A model generated the notes under the pieces. The model ran no database searches. It was given only the letters and a program-made list of their open reading frames with translations, and had not been told where the DNA came from. A program made the position numbers and the translations under genes. Shown here piece after piece: positions 45,598-53,616 of a DNA stretch of 64,000 nucleotides (position 1 is its first letter; each line of letters starts with the position of its first letter). The stretch is from CAVZCC01 sp963773765 (lineage in GTDB: Bacteria > Actinomycetota > Acidimicrobiia > Acidimicrobiales > Microtrichaceae), in assembly GCA_963773765.1 (NCBI GenBank), contig CAVZCC010000003.1, forward strand, positions 292,168 to 356,167, read 5' to 3'.

Positions 45598-46029
45598 GTG
45601 CCGAACGATGACCTGGACCCCGAGACGGCTGCCCGCCTGCAGATGAGCACCACCCGACTGGCCCGGCGCCTGCGCCGTGAGGCCGGGGCCCAACTCACGC
45701 CCAGCCAGCTCTCGGTCATGGCCTCCATCCACCGCCACGGCACGGTGACCCTGGGGGCGCTCGCCGAGTTCGAGCGCGTCGCCCCGCCCACCATCACCCG
45801 CGTGGTGGCCAAGCTGGAGTCCGACGGCCTGGTCGAGCGCACGCCGGACCCCACCGACCGCCGGATCGCCCGCGTGAGCACCACCGGGGCCGGCGACGAG
45901 CTGGTGGCACAGGCCCGGCGCCGCAAGGTGGCGTGGCTGGCCGAGCGGCTGGAGCGACTCCCGACCCGGGACCGGGCCCGCATCGAGTCCGCCCTGGACG
46001 CCCTGGAACGCCTGGCGGACGAGCCGTGA
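45598..46029 (+). CDS. MarR-family transcriptional regulator
   Basis: This 143-residue winged-helix protein (GALAEFERVAPPTITRVVAKLESDGLVERTPDPTDRR, the MarR recognition helix and wing) likely represses itself and the exporter gene that overlaps its stop by 4 bases. The operator-like palindrome upstream supports autoregulation. The effector is probably a substrate of the exporter. Confidence 0.92.
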   Translation: MPNDDLDPETAARLQMSTTRLARRLRREAGAQLTPSQLSVMASIHRHGTVTLGALAEFERVAPPTITRVVAKLESDGLVERTPDPTDRRIARVSTTGAGDELVAQARRRKVAWLAERLERLPTRDRARIESALDALERLADEP

Positions 46030-47375
46030 CCCGCCAGCTCAAGCTCCTCGGCCGCGAGACGTTCGCGTCGCTGCGCGTCCGCAACTTCCGGCTGTTCTTC
46101 GGGGGCCAGCTGATCAGCCAGGTCGGGAACTGGATGACCCTGCTGGCCCAGACCCTGCTGGTCCTGCACCTGACCGACTCCGGCGTGGCCATCGGCCTGC
46201 TCGCCGCGGTGCAGTTCGGGCCCGTGCTGCTGATCGGACCGTGGGCCGGTCTCATCGCCGACCGCTCGGACAAGCGCAAGCTGCTGCTCGTGGTGCAGTC
46301 CCTGGCCATGGTCCAGTCCTTCGTCCTGGCCGCGGTGGCCTTCACCGGCGCGCCGGTGTGGACCATCTACGTGGTCGCCCTCTTCGGCGGCGTCACCATC
46401 GCCTTCGACAACCCGGCCCGACGCTCGTTCGTGGTGGAGATGGTGCCGGAGCCGGACGTCCCCAACGCGGTCAGCCTGAACAGTGCGCTCATGACCTCGT
46501 CCCGCGTGGTCGGCCCCGCCCTGGCCGGCCTGCTGATCAGCACCGTCGGCTTCGGCTGGACCTTCCTGGTGGACGCGGTGTCCTACGTCGCGGTGCTCAC
46601 CTCGTTGTGGATGATCCGTCCCGGCGACCTGCGACGCACCCCGGTGACCGCCAGGGCCAAGGGCCAGGTGCGCGCCGGCATCCGCTACGTGCGCAGCGTG
46701 CCGGAGCTGTGGGTGCCGTTGGTGATGATGGCCGTCATCGGGACGCTTGCGTTCAACTTCAGCACGGTCATGCCGCTGTTCGTCACCCGTGACCTGGGTG
46801 GCAGCGAAGGCCTGTTCACCCTGGTGTTCTCGGTGTTCAGCGTCGGGTCGCTCGTCGGCGCCCTGGCCGTGGCCCGGCGTCGACGGGTGACGGTCCGGAC
46901 CGTCGGGCTGTCGGCCGTCGCCTTCGGCGTGTCGATGGTCGCCCTGGCCCTCGCCCCGAGCCTGGGCCTGGTGTTCCCGGCCGCGTTGGTGGTGGGCCTG
47001 ACCAGCATCGGGTTCCTCACCGCCTCGACGGCCATCGTGCAGCTGCGGGCCGCGCCCCAGATGCGGGGCCGGGTCCTGGCACTGCAGGCGATGCTGTTCC
47101 TGGGCAGCACGCCGATCGGCGGACCGATCGTGGGCTGGGTGGCACAGACCGCCGGCGCCCGTTGGGCCCTCATGCTGGGCGCCGTGGCCTGCCTGGGCGC
47201 CGGAACCTGGGGGTTGGTGGTGGTCCGTCGGCACCCGGGCACCGAGCGCCTCGTGCCGGTCCCCACGGGTACCGGACCGGGTCCGGAGCGGCCCGGGCCA
47301 CCCGTTCCCGAGTCGGTCGGTCCCGGTCCGACTCCCGGCCCGGCGCCGGCGCCGGTTGCGCCCGCCGCGGCCTGA
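46026..47375 (+). CDS. MFS exporter (EntS/MFS_3-like)
   Basis: This 449-residue protein has about twelve helices and the loop-2 motif GLIADRSDKRKLL. The opening LRVRNFRLFFGGQLISQVGNWM is typical of MFS_3 exporters of siderophores or drugs. A Pro/Ala/Gly-rich cytoplasmic tail of about 45 residues is extra. GTG start overlapping marR indicates a MarR-controlled efflux operon. Confidence 0.9.
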   Translation: MTRQLKLLGRETFASLRVRNFRLFFGGQLISQVGNWMTLLAQTLLVLHLTDSGVAIGLLAAVQFGPVLLIGPWAGLIADRSDKRKLLLVVQSLAMVQSFVLAAVAFTGAPVWTIYVVALFGGVTIAFDNPARRSFVVEMVPEPDVPNAVSLNSALMTSSRVVGPALAGLLISTVGFGWTFLVDAVSYVAVLTSLWMIRPGDLRRTPVTARAKGQVRAGIRYVRSVPELWVPLVMMAVIGTLAFNFSTVMPLFVTRDLGGSEGLFTLVFSVFSVGSLVGALAVARRRRVTVRTVGLSAVAFGVSMVALALAPSLGLVFPAALVVGLTSIGFLTASTAIVQLRAAPQMRGRVLALQAMLFLGSTPIGGPIVGWVAQTAGARWALMLGAVACLGAGTWGLVVVRRHPGTERLVPVPTGTGPGPERPGPPVPESVGPGPTPGPAPAPVAPAAA

Positions 47376-47538
47376 GCCCCGCAGACGCAACGCCGGACTC
47401 CTCGGGCAGGCCCGGTCCACGTGGGCGGAATGCACCGGCGTGCGCACCGGTTGGCGGAGTCGATGAAGAGTCAGCCATCGCCTCATCACTGTCTGCATCG
47501 TCAGATGATGAGCCACAGCATCCGGAGCAGCACCCCAC

Positions 47539-47934
47539 ATGAGCGTCATCCCTGAGTCCCACGCCGACCTCCTCCAGGCCGTCACCGTCGCCGACGTGGC
47601 CACCGTCGGTCCCGACGGGGAGCCGCAGGTCAACCCGGTCTGGTTCGAGTGGGACGGCACCACCCTGAACTTCAGCCAGACCACGGGTCGCCAGAAGTAC
47701 CGCAACATCAGCCGTGAGCCCCGGGTCGCGGTCTCGATCGTGGACCCCACCAACCCCTACCGCTACCTGGAGGTCCGAGGCACGGTGGTGGCGGTGGACC
47801 CGGACGGTGACCTCGCCTTCATCGACCGCCAGGCCCAGCGGTACATGGGCGAGGAGAAGTACCCGTGGCACCAGCCCGGTGACGAGCGGGTCGTGGTCCG
47901 GGTCCGCCCCGAACACACCTCCCAGATGGGCTGA
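47539..47934 (+). CDS. PPOX-class flavin/F420-dependent protein
   Basis: A 131-residue split-barrel protein with the opening VADVATVGPDGEPQVNPVWFEWDG, TTGRQKYRNISREPRVAVSI and RYLEVRGTV, typical of F420-dependent PPOX proteins of actinobacteria. These bind F420 or a flavin and reduce small molecules such as biliverdin or quinone-like compounds. The 163-base spacer before it holds only a weak CTCATCA/TGATGAG inverted repeat (47482-47512). Confidence 0.85.
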   Translation: MSVIPESHADLLQAVTVADVATVGPDGEPQVNPVWFEWDGTTLNFSQTTGRQKYRNISREPRVAVSIVDPTNPYRYLEVRGTVVAVDPDGDLAFIDRQAQRYMGEEKYPWHQPGDERVVVRVRPEHTSQMG

Positions 47935-48024
47935 CCGGGCCCCTGCCGGGCGCGACCGGACGGCGATCCGGGGATGTCGCCCCGTTCTCCGGACGGATCG
48001 GTCCCGGCTCCGTACCATCAGGAC

Positions 48025-48870
48025 ATGTCCGGTCCGGTCAACGAGCAGGTCGTGGGGTGCCCGGCACCGCAGCTCCGGCCCTGGGTGTCGACCTACGTGG
48101 GCTACTGCATGACCGGGCTGGCCGGCGGGGTGCATGCCGGCCTGCCGTCGCGGACGATCACGGTCGTGATCAGCCTGGACGAGCCGGTGGACCTGTGCCG
48201 GATGCCGGACCCGCACCAGCACCCTGACCGGTTCCAGTCGCTGGTGGGTGGGTTGCATGCCGCGCCGGCGGGGATACGCCACGACGGCAACCAGTTCGGC
48301 ATCCAGCTGGAGCTCACGCCGGCCGGCTCCCGTGCGCTGTTCGGGATGCCCGCGGCTGAACTGGCCCGAACCGTGTGTCCCCTGGACGCCGTCGCCGGTC
48401 CGTCGGCCCGCTCGTTGCCGGACCGCCTGCGCAGCCGGGGCTCCTGGACCGACCGGTTCCGGGTGCTGGACCAGGTGCTGACGGGGTGGCTGCGGGATCT
48501 CCCGGGCCCCCGGGACGAGGTGGCCCGCGCCTGGGCCGTGCTGGACCGCGCCGACGGGCTGGTCGACGTGGGGTCGATCGCGGCGGAGGTCGGGTGGAGT
48601 CGTCGGCACCTGGGCCAGCAGTTCCGCCAGGAGTTCGGCCTCCCACCCAAGGTCGTGGCCCGGGTGATGCGGTTCGAGCGGGCCAAGGCCCTCATGACCG
48701 CGATGCCGGCCCCGGACCTGGCCGCCGTGGCCGCGACGGCGGGCTACAGCGACCAGCCCCACCTCACCCGCGACTGGCGGGACCTGGCCGGCTCCACGCC
48801 CGCAGGCTGGCTCCGGGGCGAGGAGTTCCCGTTCGTTCAAGACGCCGCAGGTGTCCCGGCGCGATCGTGA
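48025..48870 (+). CDS. AraC-family transcriptional regulator
   Basis: This 281-residue protein has an N-terminal sensing domain (about residues 1-165) and a C-terminal pair of HTH motifs (VGSIAAEVGWSRRHLGQQFRQEFG and LAAVAATAGYSDQPHLTRDWRDLAG). ATG 48025 is chosen; an in-frame codon further upstream would add 17 residues of no visible value. A VOC-family gene starts 4 bases after its stop and is probably its target. Confidence 0.9.
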   Translation: MSGPVNEQVVGCPAPQLRPWVSTYVGYCMTGLAGGVHAGLPSRTITVVISLDEPVDLCRMPDPHQHPDRFQSLVGGLHAAPAGIRHDGNQFGIQLELTPAGSRALFGMPAAELARTVCPLDAVAGPSARSLPDRLRSRGSWTDRFRVLDQVLTGWLRDLPGPRDEVARAWAVLDRADGLVDVGSIAAEVGWSRRHLGQQFRQEFGLPPKVVARVMRFERAKALMTAMPAPDLAAVAATAGYSDQPHLTRDWRDLAGSTPAGWLRGEEFPFVQDAAGVPARS

Positions 48871-48874
48871 GCGC

Positions 48875-49288
48875 ATGAGCACCACACCGCCTCCCACCGT
48901 CTGGCCCTCGCTGAACTACGCGGACGCACCGGCCGCCATCCGCTGGCTGTGCGACACCTTCGGGTTCGTGGAGGTCCTCGTCGTTCCCGGCGGGTCGCCC
49001 GGCGTGGTGGAGCACGCCCAGCTGTCGTGGCCGGAGGGCGGCGGCGTCATGCTGGGCAGCGCCGGCCGCGACGGCAACGTGTTCTCGCAGCGACCCACCG
49101 GCACGGGCTCCACCTACGTGGTCACGGACCGCCCGGCGGAGCTGTGGGACAGGGCCCGGTCCGTCGGGGCCGAGGTGGTGCGGGGACTGCAGGACGAGGA
49201 CTACGGCGGGAGCGGGTTCAGCGTCCGGGACCCCGAGGGCAACATCTGGAGCCTGGGCAGCTACCGGGGCGAGCCGCTGCCGGGCTGA
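48875..49288 (+). CDS. VOC/glyoxalase-like protein
   Basis: A 137-residue beta-alpha-beta-beta-beta protein opening VWPSLNYADAPAAIRWLCDTFGF and ending GFSVRDPEGNIWSLGSYRGE, typical of the glyoxalase/bleomycin-resistance/dioxygenase superfamily (PhnB-like). Substrate unknown; co-expression with the AraC gene suggests inducible detoxification. Confidence 0.85.
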   Translation: MSTTPPPTVWPSLNYADAPAAIRWLCDTFGFVEVLVVPGGSPGVVEHAQLSWPEGGGVMLGSAGRDGNVFSQRPTGTGSTYVVTDRPAELWDRARSVGAEVVRGLQDEDYGGSGFSVRDPEGNIWSLGSYRGEPLPG

Positions 49289-49306
49289 GGTGCTCTGCAT
49301 GGCCTC

Positions 49307-49326
49307 GGCGACTCCGCGGAGTCGCC
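49307..49326. terminator. Palindromic hairpin after the VOC gene
   Basis: GGCGACTCCGCGGAGTCGCC is a perfect 20-base palindrome, 18 bases past the VOC stop and 36 bases before the end of the convergent tag gene. It can end both transcripts. The same GGCGACTC/GAGTCGCC stem recurs at 51543-51563. Confidence 0.55.
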
Positions 49327-49361
49327 CGGACCCGGACCGCCCCGCCGTACCGGGCCCCGAT

Positions 49362-50003
49362 TCAGCCCGGCAGGACGGGCACCGAGGTGGCGCGGCGGTC
49401 CCGGTCGCACGCGGTGCGGACATGGCAGCCCCGCAGGTGGTCGTTGACCACGCCCACCGACTGCATGGCGGCGTGCACGGTGGTGGGGCCCAGGAACCGG
49501 AATCCCAGGCGCTTGAGCTCCTTGGCCAGCGCCGTGGACTCCGGGGTGGTCGACGCCAGCTCCCCCAGCCGGGCCGGCACCGGGCGGCCCCGTCGTCGGG
49601 GCTCCACGGACCACACCAGCGCGGCCAGCGATCCGTACCGCTCCTGTGCGGCCAGGACGGCGGTCGCGTTGGCGATGGATGCCTCGATCTTGCCGCGGTG
49701 CCTCACGATGCCGGCGTCCCCCAACAACCGGTCCACGTCGTCAGGGCCGAACGCGGCCACCGCCTCCGGGTCGAACCCGGCGAACGCCGCCCGGAAGTTC
49801 TCCCGTTTGCGCAGGATGGTGAGCCACGAGAGGCCGGACTGGAACCCCTCCAGGCACAGCTTCTCGTACAGGCGGACGTCATCGGTCACCGGCCGGCCCC
49901 ACTCGTGGTCGTGGTAGGCGGTGTAGTCGGGGGCCGACCCGCACCAGCCGCAGCGACGGATCCCGTCCTCGCCCCGCTCGGCGGTCATCTGCATCCAGTC
50001 CAT
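49362..50003 (-). CDS. tag: DNA-3-methyladenine glycosylase I
   Basis: Tag removes 3-methyladenine from alkylated DNA. The zinc site is visible: Cys in RRCGWC, His in YHDHEWG, and His and Cys in NDHLRGCHVR; the catalytic Glu lies in EKLCLEGFQSGLSW. I use ATG 50003 (MDWMQM) with GGGGAG 9 bases upstream; ATG 50012 is an alternative. The protein is a little longer than E. coli Tag. Confidence 0.93.
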   Translation of the reverse strand: MDWMQMTAERGEDGIRRCGWCGSAPDYTAYHDHEWGRPVTDDVRLYEKLCLEGFQSGLSWLTILRKRENFRAAFAGFDPEAVAAFGPDDVDRLLGDAGIVRHRGKIEASIANATAVLAAQERYGSLAALVWSVEPRRRGRPVPARLGELASTTPESTALAKELKRLGFRFLGPTTVHAAMQSVGVVNDHLRGCHVRTACDRDRRATSVPVLPG

Positions 50004-50169
50004 CGGCGGCATCTCCCCTCTGCCGTGCCGGCGCACGGTGTCCGCGGGACCCTAGGGCGGCGGTCCGACAGCCTGCCTCCGGACCGGCCCTCGGGCCGGC
50101 GGATGTGGGAGCCTCGGTCCCGGTCGGGCAGGCCCCCGACCCTGGACCAGATCGAACGAGGAGCCCTCC

Positions 50170-51009
50170 ATGGCGGCAGCCGGACCGGAACGTGACCAGA
50201 TCCCGGAGAACTGGAGCGTCGGGGCCCAGGGGTACGAGCACGCCTTCGCCGGGTTCACCGGGATGTACGCCGACGAGATGCTGGACCGCCTCGGCGTGAC
50301 TGACGGCAGCCGGGTGCTGGACGTGGCGGCCGGGACCGGTGCGGCATCGGTGCGTGCCGCGGAACGGGGCGCCGACGTGCTGGCCACCGACTTCGCCCCC
50401 GGCATGGTGGAGGTCGTCGCCCGCCGGCTGCGCGACGGCGGGCACGGCACGGCCCGGGCCGAGGTCATGGACGGCCAGGCCCTGGGCGTGGCCGACGACT
50501 CCTTCGATGCCGCCGTGTCCATGTTCGGGCTCATGTTCTTCCCCGACGTGGACGCCGGACTGGGGGAGATGCGCCGCGCCGTCCAGCCCGGCGGGGCCGT
50601 GGGCACCGCGACCTGGGACCTGGACGGCTTCCCCATGCACCGGCTCATCGGTGAGGCCCTCCGCCGGTCCCTGCCGGGCTATGAGGCCGGCCCCCCACCA
50701 CTGCCGACGTGGGCGCCGCTCGGCAACCAGGGCGGGCTGGGGGAGTTCCTCCGGCGCGGTGGGCTGGACGACGTGCGGGTGACGCAGGCGACGCGGCAAT
50801 GGCGGTTCGCCGACCCTGCCGGGTTCTTCCGGGACCTGCCGACCTGGTCACCGCCGGTGCAGCCGTTGTTCGACGCGCTGCCGGAGGAGGCGGTGGGCGA
50901 CGCCGCCGCCGCGTTCGCGGAGGTGGTGGCAGAGGCCGGAGGGGCCGACGGCGGCCCGGGCATCCCCATGGAGGCGCTGCTGGGCACGGGGACGGTGCCG
51001 AACAGGTAG
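50170..51009 (+). CDS. Class I SAM-dependent methyltransferase
   Basis: A 279-residue methyltransferase with motif I VLDVAAGTGAASVRAAERG, motif II Asp in VLATDFAPGMV and motif III ADDSFDAAVSMFGLMFF, similar to UbiE/COQ5-type enzymes. Substrate not identifiable. ATG 50170 preceded by an AGGAG site at 6-9 bases. Confidence 0.87.
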   Translation: MAAAGPERDQIPENWSVGAQGYEHAFAGFTGMYADEMLDRLGVTDGSRVLDVAAGTGAASVRAAERGADVLATDFAPGMVEVVARRLRDGGHGTARAEVMDGQALGVADDSFDAAVSMFGLMFFPDVDAGLGEMRRAVQPGGAVGTATWDLDGFPMHRLIGEALRRSLPGYEAGPPPLPTWAPLGNQGGLGEFLRRGGLDDVRVTQATRQWRFADPAGFFRDLPTWSPPVQPLFDALPEEAVGDAAAAFAEVVAEAGGADGGPGIPMEALLGTGTVPNR

Positions 51010-51040
51010 CCGGCTGGACGGACCGGGGCCCGCGGCGGCG

Positions 51041-51379
51041 TCAGGCCGTGGGGACGGGCTCGATCTCCTCGAGGTCCTTGTACAGGCCCAGGCGCTGGTA
51101 GTCGCGGAACGTCTTGTAGATCCCCTGGCGGGTGACCTCGTCGGGGTCCCCCTCGGCCGGCTCGGCCGCCGACTGGGACACCACCAGGCGGGACAGGTCG
51201 GGCAGGCCCCGCTGCGAGCTGAGTGCCTGCACGGCCCGCATCTGCGGGGCCAGGCGGGCGTTGACCGAGGTCCATCCGGGGATGGCCGCAGCCAGCTCCT
51301 TGTAGGTGATGGTGCGGTCCCGGCGTGCGTTCCACACCAGCCTCGGCAGCGCCAGGTCGGCGAACTCGGTGGCCTTCAT
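51041..51379 (-). CDS. Hypothetical 112-residue protein
   Basis: A soluble protein starting MKATEFADLALPRLVWNARRD, with ITYKELAAAIPGWTSVNARL and a Tyr-rich end (YKTFRDYQRLGLYKDLEE). The coding frame has normal high-GC third positions and a purine-rich site (GGAG) upstream of ATG 51379. No family is recognised. Convergent with the methyltransferase. Confidence 0.6.
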   Translation of the reverse strand: MKATEFADLALPRLVWNARRDRTITYKELAAAIPGWTSVNARLAPQMRAVQALSSQRGLPDLSRLVVSQSAAEPAEGDPDEVTRQGIYKTFRDYQRLGLYKDLEEIEPVPTA

Positions 51380-51542
51380 GGTGCGCTCCGCTCCGTGGTC
51401 GTGGGCACGTCGGCCACTCGGCCGGCGCCCCTCCAACGTAGGCCATCGGCGGCCCCACCCCTCCACCGGCTCAGCGCCCCGCCCTTGTCGGACGGTCTGG
51501 CGGAGCAATCTCATCAGCCCGACGTCGGAGGTCGACGGCACT

Positions 51543-51563
51543 GGGCGACTCGTGGAGTCGCCC
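51543..51563. repeat. Hairpin sharing the stem seen at 49307
   Basis: GGGCGACTC-GTG-GAGTCGCCC is a perfect 9-bp stem in the 296-base spacer between two divergent genes. Eight stem bases on each side, and the CGG that follows, match the hairpin at 49307-49326. Here it is upstream of genes, so it is not an obvious terminator. I see nothing else in this spacer. Confidence 0.5.
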
Positions 51564-51675
51564 GGTGACCATCTGAGGAGTGCGATCGATCCCCGGTGTT
51601 CGTCGGTAGGATCCGCGTCCGACGTGGGTCGGTGATGTCCGACCCGACGTCGGGGCACCGAGCAGGGAGCGACCG

Positions 51676-52476
51676 ATGACAGAGCCGATGACCACCGAGG
51701 TCGATCACTCGACGCCCACACCGTGGGAGGGCGTCCGCTTCCAGCCGTCGGTCGCTCTGGGCCTGCTCGTCTACTTCGGCTACCTGGCGATCTTCTACGC
51801 GACCTGGAAGATCAACGACGTCGACTACGACACGATCGGCGACACGGTGGAGAGCACCAAGCTCCACTACGCCATGCCGACGCTCCTGGGGTGTGCGTTC
51901 CTGGTCGTGGCCATCTCCGTGCTCGGGTGGTGGCGCATCACGTTGTTCGACTCCTTCCGCAGCGGCCCCAAGTGGGCGTGGATCGGCCCGATCGCCATGT
52001 TCCTCCTGGCGGTCGCGTCCTTTGCCGGTGTCACCTGGGGCAACGTGAGCTCGTCGCTGCTGATGTCGGTCCGTCCTCGGCGCGATCGGGGTGGGCTTCG
52101 GCGAGGAGATGATCACGCGCGGCGCCCTCCTCGTCGGGCTGCGGACCAACCACAACGAGGTCATGGCCTGGCTCTTCAGCACACTCGCGTTCGCCGCTCT
52201 GCACGCCCCCAACGCGCTGTTCGGGCAATCGGTGCCGCAAGACAGCTCGTCCAGCTGGTCTTCACGTTCCTGGTCGGGTCGCTGCTGTGGTCGATCCGGC
52301 GGCTGTCGGGCACGCTGCTGTTGTGCATGTTCCTGCACGGCTTCTGGGACTCGTCGGTCTTCCTGCCCGGGGCGACCGGGGACGACCCGTTCCCGCTGTC
52401 GACGCTGATCTACGTGATCGGCATCGTGTGCGCCATCGCGGTGCTCCGCAAGAACCGCGGCATCTACGTGCGCTGA
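51676..52476 (+). CDS. CPBP-family intramembrane metalloprotease, frame breaks
   Basis: A membrane protein of about 265 residues with the three CPBP/Abi (Rce1-like) motifs: EExxxR in GEEMITRG, FxxxH in FAALHAPNA and a late H in FLHGFWDS. The middle part (about 52075-52225), with the first two motifs, is in the +1 frame relative to both ends, so breaks fall near 52073 and 52228. All catalytic residues survive, so this is probably sequence error. Such proteases cleave membrane peptides or act in bacteriocin self-immunity. Confidence 0.78.
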   Translation: MTEPMTTEVDHSTPTPWEGVRFQPSVALGLLVYFGYLAIFYATWKINDVDYDTIGDTVESTKLHYAMPTLLGCAFLVVAISVLGWWRITLFDSFRSGPKWAWIGPIAMFLLAVASFAGVTWGNVSSSLLMSVRPRRDRGGLRRGDDHARRPPRRAADQPQRGHGLALQHTRVRRSARPQRAVRAIGAARQLVQLVFTFLVGSLLWSIRRLSGTLLLCMFLHGFWDSSVFLPGATGDDPFPLSTLIYVIGIVCAIAVLRKNRGIYVR

Positions 52477-52611
52477 CCGCCGGGCCGATGAACGCTCGGC
52501 ACCGCACGCGCCTGCCGCTTCGGCGCTGTCGTGATGCGGCACGGTCCGGATGTCGCACTGCAACGCTGGAAGCAGCGCCCGGGTTGGCGCTCGGGGGCCG
52601 AGGAGGGCTGG

Positions 52612-52869
52612 ATGGACGAGAACGTGCTCATGGAACGGGCCCGTCGCGGTGACAGGGATGCGATGGACCAGCTCGTCGAGGCCGCTGCGGACATCGGCGA
52701 CCGGGAGCGACTCCGGCAACTGGCTGAACTGGGAGCAGCTGACGCGGTTGACGAACTGGTGCAGCTTGCCGGTGAGCTCGGTGACCTTGCTGAGCTGCGT
52801 CGGCTGGCAGACGAAGGGAGCTCCGATGCCCGTGACGTGCTCGAAGAGCTGACCGACGACGCCGGATAG
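52612..52869 (+). CDS. Small all-helical repeat protein (85 aa)
   Basis: ATG 52612, with GAGGAGG 6-9 bases upstream, opens an acidic protein made of short amphipathic helices: DAMDQLVEAAADIGDRERL, RQLAELGAADAVDELVQLAG, then DLAELRRLADEGSSDARDVL. The pattern repeats roughly every 23-24 residues and recalls Sel1/HEAT-like or leucine-rich-variant repeats. It may be a protein-binding module. Not a named family. Confidence 0.6.
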   Translation: MDENVLMERARRGDRDAMDQLVEAAADIGDRERLRQLAELGAADAVDELVQLAGELGDLAELRRLADEGSSDARDVLEELTDDAG

Positions 52870-52966
52870 GCGGCACGACCGGGCTGCCCGGTTCCGTTCG
52901 AGGAATCCTCCGAATCGCTCAGGACCTGACGGCGCAGCGCATGCACGGCGCTCTCCGCAGCGGGGG

Positions 52967-53498
52967 TCACCGACGCCACCGACGGGCACGGACGAGCAAC
53001 TCCTCGACGTACGCGGGCTTCGTGGCGACATAGCTGGCTCTGTCTCCGCGCGCTTCCTTCGCGAGGTGTCGCTTGTGTGCCGCGTACGCCTCGACCTCGT
53101 CCGGATGGGGTCCGGAGGTAGTCGCGCAACCACAGGTAGTCGGCGATCTCGTACGAGCCGCCGGGACGACGTGGAGGTGATGGGTGCGTCGATCGCCGAC
53201 GACGCGGCGAAGGAAGACGTGGCGTGCCGGGTCGGGCCACGCCGTCGGCCGGTGCTCGAAGCCGATCGAGGCGAGCAGTCGGAGTCGGTCCAGTACGTCG
53301 GTGGTGTCGGCCACGACGAGGAGGATGTCGATCGTCGGCTTGGCGACCAGGTCGGGCACGGCGGTGCTGCCGATGTGTTCGATGCGCATCGCGACGGGGC
53401 CGAGGGCGGCGAGCAGGTCGCGGCGGGCAGCCTCGAGACTGTGCTGGCCATTGGGGATCCGGTCCCGACAGCTCGAGATCCGACGTCCGCCCGGTCAC
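52967..53498 (-). CDS. GrpB/UPF0157 family nucleotidyltransferase-like protein, frame breaks
   Basis: GrpB-type pieces in order across three frames: DPQWPAQS, RRDLLAALGP, RIEHIGSTAVPDLVAKPTIDI, HHLHVV, YLWLRDYLR, and AYAAHKRHLAKEARGDRASYV. Breaks fall near 53430, 53170 and 53110. GTG 53498 is the likely start. The family has a nucleotidyltransferase fold with a conserved HIGSTAV site and an unclear role. Length matches an intact gene once frames are joined. Confidence 0.72.
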
Positions 53499-53616
53499 GG
53501 CACCAGTGTGACGGCGCGCGTGCGGCGCTTCGGTCGACGGCCCCGCAGCCGAGTTCGGGCATCGGGTGCCCGGTCGAGCCGAGCCCTGCGCCGTCGGAAG
53601 GGCGTAGCCTCCGACC

